This document shows, piece after piece, positions 47,030 through 58,741 of a DNA stretch of 64,000 bases. Made by a program: the position numbers and the translations under genes. Origin of the DNA: Cunninghamia lanceolata. Its lineage: Eukaryota; Streptophyta; Pinopsida; Cupressales; Cupressaceae. The notes under the pieces were generated by a model. That model did no database searches. It worked only from the letters and a program-made list of their open reading frames with translations, and was not told the origin of the DNA. The stretch spans positions 13,720,001 through 13,784,000 of the forward strand of contig BSBN01001807.1 in assembly GCA_027924645.1 (NCBI GenBank), given 5' to 3'. Numbering within the stretch: the stretch's first letter is position 1; every line of letters starts with the position of its first letter.

Positions 47030-49020
47030 CATTGATGGCAACACATGATGTGAAAAACCATCAAGATAAACAAACTTTCTTTGCTTCTTTGCTCCCCCTT
47101 ACTTTATGCTTTCTCTAACTGCAATTTTCTCCTTAATTTTTTCACATGAATTTCTCTCCCCCTTTAACATTAATGGCAAAGGGTGCTAGAATTTTTACTT
47201 CTCTCCTGGTCTTGAGTTAACAAATCTCAACTCAGATCTTATTATCAATGCACAACTTTCCCTATTAATCAACACTGCAACACTTACTGCTCTTTATTAG
47301 GAACTCATATCAACATCATCTACCTACTTCCCTTGAGAGTTAGCCTCATAACCCTTTTGATTGCCAACACATATGGCTCTTTATGATCTTCTTGAAATCT
47401 TGTCATTAGACAAACTACATGCATTATATTTGACCTGGTAAAGGTTAGATAAAGTAGTCCTTCAATCTTAGGTGATTCATCATTCTTGCCCAACCAATTA
47501 CCATGGTAGTACATTCTGGTTTAGAATCCTCCATTCCAAACTTCTTTAACAACTCTTTAACCTACTTGGACACTTCTGCTCTGATCAATCTAAGATTATT
47601 CAACCATATATGATTACTACCTACTATACTGCATCTTTTTCTTTTACTGCTTTGAATACTCCCCCTTAGGAGTACACATCAAACTCTATCAGCTCTTGCT
47701 CACATTTCAAAAGACCTTTGGATTAACATATCTTGTCTTCTCAAAACTTTAGATTTGACTCTACTCAAATCAGAGTAAGGCATGCAACCAGGAACTTTCC
47801 TTCTTCTTAGAGAACACAACATGATAGCTTGACAACACATATAGCTAGTAATACCCTTAGATCAATATAAACTTCAACAATAAATATTTGATCTTCACTC
47901 ACTGAATCTTTGTTGCAATAGGTATTTATCCAATCTTGCATACAAGGTTCTAGAAGCTTGTTTTAGTCCATACAAGGCATTCTTCAATCATTGAAGAATG
48001 CAGACATCACATTCATATAGTACACTTTGAAATCTTTGTGTGCAGTCTTTCTTGGTTCCTTACTACTTCTCCATTCTCATTCATCTTGTTTCTAAAAATA
48101 CACTTGGTGCCAATCACATTTTTTTCAGCAGGTCTAGGAACCAGTTTCCCAAGTTGATTCTTCTCTATCTACATCAACTCTTCTTCCTTAGCTTTTACCC
48201 AATTTTCATCACTCTAAGCTTCACTAATAGTTTTAGGTTCAATCTTAGAAAGTAAACTATAGTTCACCTGTTCTTTTGTAGCTCTTTTCCTTGACAATAA
48301 CCCTTTCCTTTTGTCGCCAATAATTTTATCTTCAGAATGATTTATCCTTACATACTTGGGAGTCTTAACTATACTTTCTGAAGCCTTTTCTTCTTCATCT
48401 TGACTATCTTCATGTTCAACTTTCTCTTCATTTACTGTAGCAACAGGTTCATTTGATTCATATCATTTTAGATCTAATGTTCTTTCCCTATCTTCATCAA
48501 TCTCCATATCAGCACTCTCAATGATCTTTTTCAATCTCTTATTGTAGTACTGGTAGGCTTTATTATTGGTAGACTATCCAAGGAAGATTCCTTCATCATA
48601 CCTAGCATCAAATTTTCCTAGATCTTCTCTTTTGATATAACATTTGCTACAAAAAACTTTGAAATATTTCATTGTAGAAGCTCTTCCATACCATAATTCA
48701 TAAAGAGTTTTAGCACTATTACCTTTAACTTGAACTTTGTTTAGGATGTGCATAGCAGTATGTATGGCTTCTCTCTAGTATACTTCTAGTAGGTTAGCTT
48801 CCTTCAACATAGTCCTAGCAGCCTCTTGAACTATCCTATTTTTCCTTTCAACAACTCCATTCTGTTGAGGAGTTCTAGGTATAGACATTTGTCTCTTTAT
48901 CCCTTGTTCTTCATAGAAAATATTGAATTCACCTCCTTTATCAGACCTCAAACATTTAATCCTTAGTTCTAACTCATTCTCAACCATTGCCTTGATCAAA
49001 ACTCCTCTTTACAAGCTTCA
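47030..49020 (-). pseudogene. SIRE-like integrase, RT and RNase H (broken)
   Basis: Minus strand, right to left: integrase RSDKGGEFNIFYEEQGI and TPQQNGVVERKNRIVQEA (48999-48775), where the second catalytic Asp-Asn reads Asp-Lys; then LWYGRASTMKYFKVF and a charged linker (~48500-48300); RT start WVKAKEEEL and NVIGTKCIFRNKMNENGE (~48080-48190); a poorly preserved RT core; KKFGMEDSKP (~47540); RNase H GLLYLTFTRSNIMHVVCL (47430). Stops are frequent, many TAG. Confidence 0.8.
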
Positions 49021-49599
49021 ATAACTATCTTAGGTTTAGTTTTTGAAAATAAATAGAGATGTAGCTGTTTATCTATAATTCTTCTTCTTCTTTGTCAATG
49101 CACCTTTTCTCTTTATAGTGTGATGCCTTTGCACAAACCCTTGGGGTCTCAGAAATTCTTTTTGGAGCTTCTTCAACCAATGCTTTCTTCATCTTTTGCT
49201 TGAAGACTCATTTGATTCATCTCCATTTGCCTTTGAATTCATCAAATATTTTTAGTCATCATGAAAACTCCTTTGTACTAAAAACAATTGTGTTCTATCA
49301 ACTTGAACTTTTTTTGTTCATTACTTTCAAGCTACTTATCAAAATTAGACAAATTTCTAGATGTAGATGTAACCAATGATATATAACCATATGCTAGAAT
49401 TGCAGAGAAATATCTTCAACTGCGGGCCAATGTAAACCAAATTACTAGAGCACTGTAACTTGATTTTACCAGATAAATACTTAGCCAAAAATTCATAACC
49501 TATTTTCTTTTTGATCAAATCTTCTTGCATAACAAACTTCTCAAACTACACAAATCTTCCTTAATCCTTTACAAACACAGTTTTTATCCTGACTTAGAC

Positions 49600-50212
49600 C
49601 TTTGTTGCCAATCCTTGGCTTGTTTCTTCATGCTAAGGTATCAGTACCAATCCTTTGTTAGTGGAAAAATATTTTCATTGAAGCTCCCCCTGAGTCAAAG
49701 CACCCAATTCACTTCTCAGAGGAAGAATCTACACCAGAGTCTAGTGCGGACCCATCCTTGACTTCATTTACCTCCTTCTTGAACCAAACCTTGTTCATCT
49801 CCTTCTTGACTTTTGTTGGATCAACCGTATCCACTGGTTTGATTAATTCTTCCTGAGTATCCTTCTTCTTGTTCTTACTTCTGTATAACTTAGAGGTTTC
49901 ACCAAATCCATTGCAGTTGTAGCACACAACATTTCTCTGGCTAGTATTTCTTCCATTTACTCTAGATCTGCATTGTATAGCTTTATGCCCAAATTTAGTA
50001 CATGTATAATAGTAGCCACTAAAGGATTTAACTATCCTATCCTTGCCATAGCCATTTCTCATTTGACTTATGCACTCATCAGCCCTATGTCCCATCTTAT
50101 ATCATTCATAGCACCAAATAAAATTTTGACTCACTTTAATTTTGCATACAATAGCTTTATGACTAACTTTATTGCATGTGAAACACTTACCTTCGAAAGT
50201 TTGATCATTCCT
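49600..50212 (-). pseudogene. SIRE-like gag, multiple zinc knuckles
   Basis: The frame 50095-49709 and its upstream continuation hold a series of knuckles: CFTCNKVSHKAIVC (~50165), a second ending MGHRADEC (50095), CTKFGHKAIQC and CYNCNGFGETSKLY. The last has lost its His and final Cys. Tandem knuckles are usual in SIRE-type gag. The capsid part upstream is missing because of truncation at about 50212. Confidence 0.75.
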
Positions 50213-50594
50213 TGGGCATATGGAAAGAGATGGGGGACCAAAATGTCACCACCATGGGACTTTTTGGTCCAAAAGTAAAAAAATGTGAGCGCATTATAAT
50301 GCGCTCGTGTTTTGGTTTTCTTAAAAGTAAAAAAGCCATTTCTCCTCATACAGCTGTGACCATTGAGAGTTTAGCAAAAAAAACTTAGTTCAAAGTGCGA
50401 TCATGTTGAAGGGAAGCCTATCCAAGTGACTGTAAGAGAACAAATTCACGATGCTACCTCACTACCAAAGACATCATCAAGAAAATTTGGAGGGTCTAAC
50501 AGAAGAAGAAGGTAGGGTTTGACTAATTTTTGTTAGTTTGAGAAAATGTTTTGAGTTTTTCAATGTTTTATTTATTTTTATATTGCATTTACAG
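50213..50594. other. Short unassigned stretch
   Basis: A near-perfect palindromic pair GAGCGCATTATAATGCGCTC lies at 50287-50306. A plus-strand open stretch (50390-50510) is followed by GTAGGG and, at 50591, an ATTTACAG acceptor-like site, so a small intron before the next frame is possible. Confidence 0.4.
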
Positions 50595-51241
50595 TTATTG
50601 GGGTAAGAGAAAACCCAAATCTAGCTGAGGAGGGTGAAAACAATCCCCAAAACTCTCTAAACCCTCAAAACCCACCTTCACGTCCTCACAATGTAAGGGA
50701 TAGTCAATAAAACTACCTATGGATAAGAGAACAAAACAAGAAACATCTTCAAACTGTTATTCAAATGCTAAACAATTCAAGTGGAAGCACCGATCATAAG
50801 AGGGCACTTGCAAAGTCACTAGAGGAGATTGTTTCCCACACCAATTCGGTGACAAAACAAATCATCGAATTCCAAGACTATAGGGAGAGGAGTCAGAAAT
50901 ATTATGCCAACAAGTTGTCATATGAACAAGTCAAGAATGAAAAAATTACAAAATCTCAATTATGTGCATACTTTATTAATCCCAAAACTGGCCAAAGATT
51001 AGAAGAAAGTTACAAACGGTTTCCTATTCATTGGTGTAGGAATGAAGAAATATCCCAAAACTTTTGGGATAAATGGTACATGGTCTTCAATGAGCGCCCA
51101 TGCAACAATGATAAGGTACGACAATATTTCTTGAGGAAACTCCATTACGAGTTCATCCTCAATAAGATTCCTAATTATTTTGACATTCGTGAGTTCCAGG
51201 GTAGAGGTGGTGGCTTTACCCAAGATAGAGATGGGGCTTAG
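50595..51241 (+). pseudogene. Orphan plus-strand reading frame, unknown
   Basis: I do not recognise it. The frame starts inside an Asn/Pro/Gln-rich stretch (ENPNLAEEGENNPQNSLNPQ), has one TAA at ~50709 and is then open through NYLWIREQNKKHLQTVIQ and, from Met 50765, 158 residues to TAG at 51239. The composition is protein-like: helical and charged, with YAFINPKTG-like and FPIHWCRNEEISQNFWDKW segments and a final Gly-rich GRGGG. No signal peptide or membrane segment. It may be a captured host-gene piece or the gag of an unidentified element. Minus-strand LINE sequence begins right at its end. Confidence 0.45.
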
Positions 51242-52895
51242 TGAGATCAACACACCAAGAATCATTCCAAAAGCTATTCGATAGATTTTCCATCATGAAT
51301 ATCCCAGGTTAAGTAATCTGTAATGATATATCTACAATCAAGCATGGAGTTCCAAATACAACAACCTTTTAGAGGGTTAACAGTGGTTAACATAAATGAG
51401 ACAATATCATTGTCCAAGTACTTATGCTACAACATGTTGGCCCATTTCAAATGAGAACCCTTAAACATCCTCCAAATCCACTTTATGCCTAGAGCCTTGT
51501 TATGAAGGTTCTATTTCCTTAAACCAACATCTCCTTGCTCCTTTGGTCTGCAAATTTTGTCCCATGCAATCAAAGTAAATCTATTTGTTTCAGCACTCCC
51601 ATTCCAAAAGAATTTCCTCATATGTTAGCTAAGTTTATGATTAGCCCTTGAAGATAAAGAGAGGCAAGACAAGAGATAAATGGGGATGGAGAATAGATCC
51701 ACATTTGGTATACTAATGCACCCATGCCATGAAATCCATTGGTCTCTCCAAGAGGTTGTATTAATGGCCACTCATTCACACGTAGAGTCCCACAGTTTGC
51801 TAGTTCTAACTCCTTTATTCAATGACATACCTAAATATGTGCAAGGAAGTTGCCCCTTTCTGAAACCCAAAAACCTTAAAATCTCTTGCTCCTTTCTTGT
51901 AGGTGTAAATAAAAAGAGAATTTTTTGATTTATTTACCCCAACTTCTTGACCTAAGGCTTTGGAATAAAGATTGAGAATACCTTTAATTATTCCTACTTC
52001 TTGCCGCTTGGCAGCCCCAAACAATAAAGTGTCCTTAGCAAGTTGTTGATGGGATATGGTGGCCATCTCGGTTGTTACCTTAATCCCTTCCAATTCCCCC
52101 TAGAAAATGTTGCTTTGATGGATTTATCAAGTGCCTTTGTGATTAAGATGAAAATAAAGGGGGAGAGCGAGTCACCCTGTTTGATTCCTCTTGAGGATTT
52201 AAAGAAACCTTTAGGTGTTCCATTCAGCAATACTAAGAATCTAGGACTTGCAATCCAATTGAAAACCCAATCAAGCCACTCCTTATTGAACCCAAAAGCT
52301 TCTAGAACTTTCAAAAGCAAACTCCAATCGACTATGTCATAATCCTTTCTAATATCTAATTTCACCAACATGCATTGATTTCTAATTTTCTAAATTAAGT
52401 ACATAACTTCTTAAGCAATTATGACACCATCCAAGATTGATCTACCTAGGACAAACCTAGTTTGCTCATCTAAAATGATTCATGGTAAAATAATTTTGAG
52501 CCTACTTGATATACTTTGCCTAGGATCTTATAAAATGTATTACAAAGAGAGATTGGTCGATACTCATCTAAGGTGCAAGCTTGTTATTTGTTTTGAATTA
52601 ATTCCATAAAAGTTTACTAATTTCTTTTAGTATCTTACGTGAAGCTCAAGAATCTTCAATGTCCTCCATGACCTCTTTCCCAATTAGATCCCAAAACAAT
52701 TGAAAGAAGGCACTCAAAAAGCCATCGAGGCTAGGGGCTTTATTTGAGTGAAGCTAAAAAACTATTGTCCTAATCTCTTCCTCCTTAAATATATCCATAA
52801 GCATCTTATTTTGATTAGTGGTGATCAATCTAGGAATGTTGTCCAAAATTTGTCTTTGAGCAAGTAGATCAAAACCATCATTATTGTTCAAAAGC
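51242..52895 (-). pseudogene. LINE reverse transcriptase and C-terminal domain
   Basis: RT is seen in DIFKEEEIRTIV, KLDIRKDYDIVDWSLL (52370), WIASPRFLVLLNG and SRGIKQGDSLSPFIFIL. The catalytic box reads LAKDTLLFG (~52030) where FADDTLLFG is usual, so one catalytic Asp is lost. The C-terminal part contains KFFWNGSAETNRFTLIAWDKIC and NKALGIKWIWR (~51640-51480), which is the conserved tail of plant LINE ORF2. Numerous stops. Confidence 0.85.
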
Positions 52896-53665
52896 TCCCT
52901 AAAGTAGTCAATGATTACATTTTTCATTGCCTCCATATCCTCCACCGTGGTACCATTACGTAACTTGACTTTGGAGATTTTGTTAAAGATTCTATGAGCT
53001 TTGACTTTGTTATGAAAGAAACTGGAGCTCTTAGATCACCATCCTTCATCCAAACTTCCCTAGACTTCTGTCTCTAGAATATTTCTTCCCTATCAAGAAT
53101 TTATTCATAATCCCCCATCAGTTTCTTTTCCTTCAAAAAGCATTCTTCATTCATTCCTTGTAATAACACCTCCTTATTTAGTTCTTCTAGCTCATCTTCT
53201 AAAGCCTTTTTAGTTTCAAAAATATTCTTAAAGTGCAGTCGGTTCCATTCTTTTAATTGCTGCTTGATTGATTTTAGTTTGGTGCTAAAGTAGTCTTTGA
53301 CTACATTTTTGATTGCCTCCATATCCTCCACCACGGTGCCATTACTCAACTTGACTTTGGAGATTTTGTTAAAGACTATGAGCTTTAACATTGTTATGGA
53401 AGAAACTGGAGTTCTTAGATCACCATCCTTCATCAAAACTTCCCTAGACTTTTGTCTCTAGAATATTTATTCCCTATTAATAATTTATTCATAATCCCCC
53501 ATTAGTCTCTTTTCCTTTAAAAAGCATTCTTCATTCATTCCTTGCAATATTGAACCTCCTTATTCAGTTCCTCCAACTCATCTTCTAAAGCCTTTTTAGT
53601 TTTAAAAATATTCTTAAAGTGCAGTCGGTCCCATTCTTTTAATTGCCACTTGATTGATTTTAGTT
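52896..53665 (-). repeat. ~385 bp tandem duplication inside the LINE
   Basis: GCCTCCATATCCTCCAC occurs at 52929 and 53315, and CATAATCCCCCAT at 53106 and 53490, offsets of 386 and 384 bp. The two copies cover the endonuclease-RT linker, including the repeated HFKNIF and KALEDELEELNKE coding block. They differ by scattered substitutions, so the duplication is not recent. Confidence 0.9.
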
Positions 53666-54503
53666 TGGTGATAATTTTAAACATGGGAGAGTCATCCACT
53701 TGCACTTCTTCCCAACACTTTGCAATCAATTTCATAAAATTAGGATATTTGAACCACATATTTTCAAACTTAAATGGGCATCTTGTTGGTCTCTTGTGAC
53801 CTACAATGCTTAGCATGATTGGGAAGTGGTCTAAGCTCGAACACCGAAGTATTTCAACCTCCAAGACAAAGGAAAAAGCAACCAAATTACCACTCCATAG
53901 GAACCTATCTAACTTCTCCACTATGTTACTGAAGCCAATTTTCTTATTTGATGAGGTGTAGGTTCCATTTTTGAAGCCTATGTCCATAAGTTTATCCCTA
54001 TCCACACACACCTCAAAATCATTTGAGATTGCAATTTTTTGCCTACCCCCTCTCTTATCATTCTCATTCAGGATGGCATTAAAATCCCCACCTAAGATGT
54101 GGAAATCCAGTGGCCATTGATTCAGTTCCTGTTCTAACTCCCACGAAGTATCTCTTTTACTAATGCAAGAAACTGGTCCATACATGTTAGTTAACATGAA
54201 CTGTAGATTGGAAGAGAGAAGTTTGATTATACAACAAACCCAACACATTCCTTCGGCAACTTTCTCTACTAGCACTGATCGAGGTCTCTAAAGTGTATCC
54301 AGTCCACTAAAGGCACCATCTAATGGCACCAAGACACCTTGCCATCACTTAAATCTCATAGATGAGAGTGTTCCTTTAGTGTTGGTCAATTTAGTTTCTT
54401 GTAGCAGAAATAAATCTGCCTTTGTCCTTTGTAGTTGTTCTTTGACCAACCTTTTTTTTTGTTAGGGGCATTTTGGCCCCTAACATTCCACTATATGAGC
54501 CTT
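53535..54503 (-). pseudogene. LINE apurinic/apyrimidinic endonuclease
   Basis: It starts near 54503 with WNVRG (ORF2 start), then LFLLQETKL (~54400) with the catalytic Glu, the block FHILGGDFNAILNENDKRGG (54110) and the final SSLDHFPIML (53850). The open part is 54275-53535. It would nick target DNA to prime reverse transcription. There is a frameshift in an A9 run (~54460) and a stop near 54290. Confidence 0.9.
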
Positions 54504-55900
54504 ATGGCTCCTTGGGAAGGGGGTTACCCTTCCCTGATCACAAAAATCTTGTTATTTTCACTTGTTCCTCAGCATCTCCATCTATGCAATACTTTTCCTA
54601 ATTGGTTTTCCTACCTATCTTCCTTTTCTCTCCACAATCCAGGGATGTCTTGATTGATTTCTTTTGACTAATCCTTAACTTCCCAACTATCTTCCCTTTA
54701 CCTACCAAATCCCATTCTATTGGATCAACTATTGTAGCCTCACTTTAACTTCAACTCTCCTATCAACAATCACATCTACATCCTACTCTTCCAAAAAGTC
54801 TATCACCACTTCTCCTTCCCACAAGAGTTGGTGCCAATTATTGGATATGCCAAACAAGTTTGCCAAAATATCCCTTTGATAATCCTCTAGATTAGATGCT
54901 GACATGGAATTTTCTCCTAAGTTTGGGAAAGATTACATATCTGCTCCCTACTCCTCAAATCTCAAGAAGAAGTCTTCTTTGATGGTGGATCGCCCTGGTG
55001 ATTTCTCCTCTATGCTCTTCTTATACTCCTTTCAATCTATGACAGGAGTAGTCTTTTCTAAAGGATCAAGGACTAGAGAAGACAAAATCTGTCATTCCTT
55101 CTGATATCCTTTTTCTTGGGGTTTAAGCATAGGATTTGCATCAATCTTCATCTTCCTACAGTCTTCCTCCATCATCACTGCTAGTGGTGGATCATGAGGC
55201 CTGATTGAAGTATTAGGATCTGGACATTATCTCTTGAAGATGCTTGAAGTACGGGAAACTCTGTGTCTTGGTTTTAATTATGTGAAGCTTACATATCTCC
55301 TTTGCCTCCATCTATCAAAATCTCAGACCCTTTTCCAGTCTCATGATGGGTCCCTATGCACTCAATCAGTTCACCAATATTATTTTTGGCATAGGTTTCC
55401 ATAATAATCTTCTATTTCCATGATCCTACTTCTGACATAACTTCTAGCTCATCCCAACTTCCTAACTCCAAATCTGTAACCACACAAACTCTAGCAAAAG
55501 ATCTATTGTTTCCCTCCAGGGATTTTGAATCCACCTTTATGTAAGATCCTATTTCATGTCAAATTCTCCTAAGATCTTCCTCACGAACTTGCCATCTCCT
55601 TCTTTATGCCTACCCTTTGTCTGTCCTGCTACTCTCACCCATGAAGAATTCCCCTCATGCCATACTATATCAAAAAGTTATTGTATCTACAATACACAAT
55701 TATTTTCTCCATTGCAAACCAAAACTTGGCTCCATAGCATGTCTGGAACCCTAACAAGTACAATTAAACAAAAGATAAGACAATGGAGCTACCTACATAC
55801 CCAAAATATGGATTGTACTTGCAAATCTAAGGAGACAATGGAAGATTTTTTTTTCTCCAAAACATGTGATAAAACACTCTTGATATTATATTGATGTGAA
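54504..55900 (-). pseudogene. LINE ORF1 remnant
   Basis: The minus strand has a DUF4283-like piece, NNRSFARVCVVTDLELGSWD (~55520-55460), in the position of ORF1 just upstream of ORF2. The rest is broken by stops and I cannot see a zinc knuckle with certainty. Confidence 0.5.
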
Positions 55901-57300
55901 ATTAAAATTGATTCTCTACATTGTTAGGAATAAACCATAATTTACAAAAAAATGAGTAGCTTCTTATAGAAGCTAGTACATAATCATAATGACTTGGTTC
56001 AATGAAGCTCCTAATAGCTTTTCACATAAACCACCTACCCTATTAATGATCTACTTAACTCCACTACTTACTACCACTCACATAGTCTGATGTAATAAAT
56101 TATAATCTTTATGACAAAATAGCTCATTTTTATTAAATAGAAAAATGTGTTGTGTTTAGGAACACAATATCAATTAGAGATACTCACCCATGAGAGAGAT
56201 TATGGCCATTGCTCTTAGCAGGAAAAAGAACTATTTAAATCCCATAAGCGGTTAGTAATTTTAATAGATAATTACCATATTTTTGTGCCAATGTTACACA
56301 ACACTTAGATGTTACAAATGAAGTCCAACAACAGAAAATATTTAAATATTTATGTATTAGTTTAGATAGATATTAAAATTTTAGTATTTATATAGAAAAT
56401 AAAATAGTTTTTCAAATTAAAGTTAAAGTAAATGATTTGTTTTCATTTTAACTCTTTTAAAACTTTTATAATATTGAAGTATAATGTACTTATAAAGGGT
56501 TGTAGTTTAATTGATTAAGCATAATTTTTTCATTTGTGAAGTCTTACATTTTATAGAAGTGTAATATAAGTAATGAGAGAGGGATCATGCCCACAACTTT
56601 AGTAGAATAGATACCACTCAATCAAAATATCAATCTTTAAATGCTTATATGAAATTTGTTATTTAGAATAGACAAATATTTCAAAACTAATATCTTTTAA
56701 CAACTTTTTTTAATGGAGATCATCCATAAGATTGCTTTTGCTACAAGTTGATAGAGGAGCACAAGCCTTAAGATGAACCTCTTCAGCTAAGAGACAAGGA
56801 CTAAGGTGTACCCATTCTGCCAAATTCATCTAAGGCACAATCTCGACCACATCCTTTATGGTGTGATGAGCCTTGCACTCAACAAGACTTGATCCTTGGT
56901 AGGCTCATTCAGAACCCTTCAATTTCACTAGTAGACCAAGAGCCCTTTGAATCTTATAAAATCTTAAAAAATATATATTTTTTTACATTTCCACAACTTT
57001 TTGACTGCACTTTTGCCTTAGTAAAATAATGTATAGGGTTGATTTTTAATAAAGTAATGTACTTAAAGTAAATAAAGTATAGTAGTAGTTGCATGGGGTG
57101 AATGTGCAACGGTTTTGCTGATAGGTTGTTTGTAAAGTAAATGTTTTTTTGAGAAGTATTTGTGTTTATGACTTGTTGGCATTGCATCGTTTAAGGAAGA
57201 TAGTGTAATTTGTGACTTATAGGCATTGCAAGAGAGTATCAATTCTCAGAATATAGTGGCTTCTCTTGCATATATTTTTGTAGCTAGTTTTTTGTTGCAT
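55901..57300. other. Unassigned AT-rich sequence
   Basis: There is no gene. At 56495-56530 a tRNA-like box-A stretch (TAGTTTAATTGATTAAG) is seen without a convincing box B, so a SINE is possible but not supported. Confidence 0.4.
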
Positions 57301-57329
57301 TCTTCTTGAAATTGTATATGGCATCAACA

Positions 57330-57830
57330 TCCATGCTATGTTTTGCAATTTAGAAATATGATTTTTTAACTACATACTATTGTATAAATCCTTATTCTAT
57401 TAACTTGACCTACATAAAAATGGTAACATGGAAATAGAACTATTGAAAGCTAACATTAGATTTGTTCCACAAATGTCATTTAAAAACTACTCAAATTTCA
57501 ATTGGTGCCAATTCTTATGCTATGTTTTGCAATTTAGAAATATGTTCTTTCAACTACATATTGTTGTGTAATAAATAGCTATGTAATAGTTTGAGTGAAT
57601 ACACACTAGTATTATGACAAACTTTGACTCAAAATTGGATGGTACTGAATGGATTGTTGAATAGATTTTTAGAACTTCCAAACAAAGCGTTCGAGACTGT
57701 AAATCCTTATTCTATTAACTTTCCTTACATGAAAATGGTAACATGGAACATGAATTATGGAAAGCTAACATTGGATTTGCTCCAAAAATGTCATTCAAAA
57801 ACTACTCATATTTCAACTGGCGTCATTCCT
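57330..57830 (+). repeat. Imperfect duplication with a ~130 bp insertion in one copy
   Basis: CTATGTTTTGCAATTTAGAAATATG occurs near 57336 and 57520 in part, and the following block (AATGGTAACATGG, GAAAGCTAACATT, AAATGTCATT) at 57420 and 57735. The second copy is longer by about 130 bp (57575-57700). The open frame 57624-57908 spans the second copy, but I recognise no product. Confidence 0.7.
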
Positions 57831-58035
57831 CAAATAGATTGGGAACAATTTAATATCTATACAATTATTGTTTGGGAATGCACAAAGAGAAGAAATCTTA
57901 TGGATTAACAAAATTTCCTTGAAAAATAAATAGCCATAAAAGGAGTGTTTGAAAAACACAAGATCTGTTAAAAAATATTCCTAAATAGATATTGACTCAC
58001 TAATAATGCAATTTAAAGAGATCATAAACAAGTTA

Positions 58036-58402
58036 GATCAATAAAAATATTGGGCTTCTTAAATTTTATCAAGTGTAGGAACAAGATGTTGGCGCTTCAC
58101 CAAGTACAAAAGACTTCCAACTTTAAAAAATATATTTTAATTTTCAATGAACTAAATATGCTTTTGCTAAGCAAATATCAATGATGAAGTTATGTTTCTT
58201 TATTTTGCAATTTTCAAATTCTTGTTATATGTTTTTGCTAAGAAAGAAACGTAACTTCATCGTTAATATTTTCTTAGCAAAACATATTTGATACATTGAA
58301 AATTAATTTTTTTTTTTAAAGATGGAAGTGTTTTGTACTTGGTGAAGCGTCAATGTCTTGTTCTTGCACTTGATAAAATTTAGGAAGCCCAATACTTATG
58401 TG
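58036..58402. mobile_element. Long hairpin (MITE or foldback element)
   Basis: Two inverted arms of about 155 bp (58044-58200 and 58245-58402) flank a loop of about 40 bp. Paired landmarks include TATTGGGCTTC with GAAGCCCAATA, GCTTCACCAAGTACAAAA with its complement, and GATGAAGTTA with TAACTTCATC. Arms differ at scattered sites. No coding frame and no certain TSD, so the superfamily is open. Confidence 0.8.
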
Positions 58403-58741
58403 CACAATGGCTCGAGCTCACACTCAATCTAGTTGGAGAATTCCTCTTGAGCAACAGTGTATCCTCTTCTTGTGGATCTCTCCATAGTCGAACCTAGAGG
58501 TTAGTAGCATTTATATCCTAAGCCTCATCATCTAAGGAAATTTGTGTAGCTTTAATTCCTTCTATTGCTATGGGCATGTGTAATTTTACTGTTAAGGAAA
58601 TTTGTGCAACTTTAATCCTTTCTATTTTTGTTGGCATGTGTAATTTACTACCAAGTAAATTTTACGCAACTATAATCCTTTCTATTTCTATATTTCTATG
58701 TTCTTCTCTTCTTAGTTAAATTTTATTCACAAGATAAAAAA

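Larger units (their letters stand above)
44540..50212 (-). mobile_element. SIRE-like Ty1/copia element, 5' truncated
   Basis: The 3' LTR (44540-47015) has termini TGTTTC...CTCAACA on the minus strand, preceded by the tract AAAAAGGGGGAGAT. Upstream are RNase H, RT, integrase and a gag with several zinc knuckles. A long LTR and the GGGGGAGATTG tract are typical of SIRE/Maximus elements. No 5' LTR or PBS is seen to the right. Similarity ends at about 50212. TGTTA (44535-44539) would be the TSD on the left, but its partner is lost. Confidence 0.8.
51242..55900 (-). mobile_element. L1-type LINE, degenerate
   Basis: Minus-strand order is ORF1 remnants (~55900-54660), apurinic endonuclease (54503-53535), linker, RT (52945-51815) and C-terminal domain (51680-51242). 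Gene order and motifs are those of plant L1 elements. The poly(A) end was not found, so the left edge is set by where LINE similarity stops. An internal ~385 bp duplication is present. Confidence 0.85.

Noticed and set aside
50999..51265. Minus-strand frame at the LINE 3' end
   Set aside because: It overlaps the plus-strand orphan frame and lacks LINE C-terminal motifs; the plus frame is longer and more protein-like, though neither is certain.
57624..57908. 94-residue plus-strand frame as a gene
   Set aside because: It lies over an imperfect duplication whose other copy does not keep the frame, and it matches no known family.
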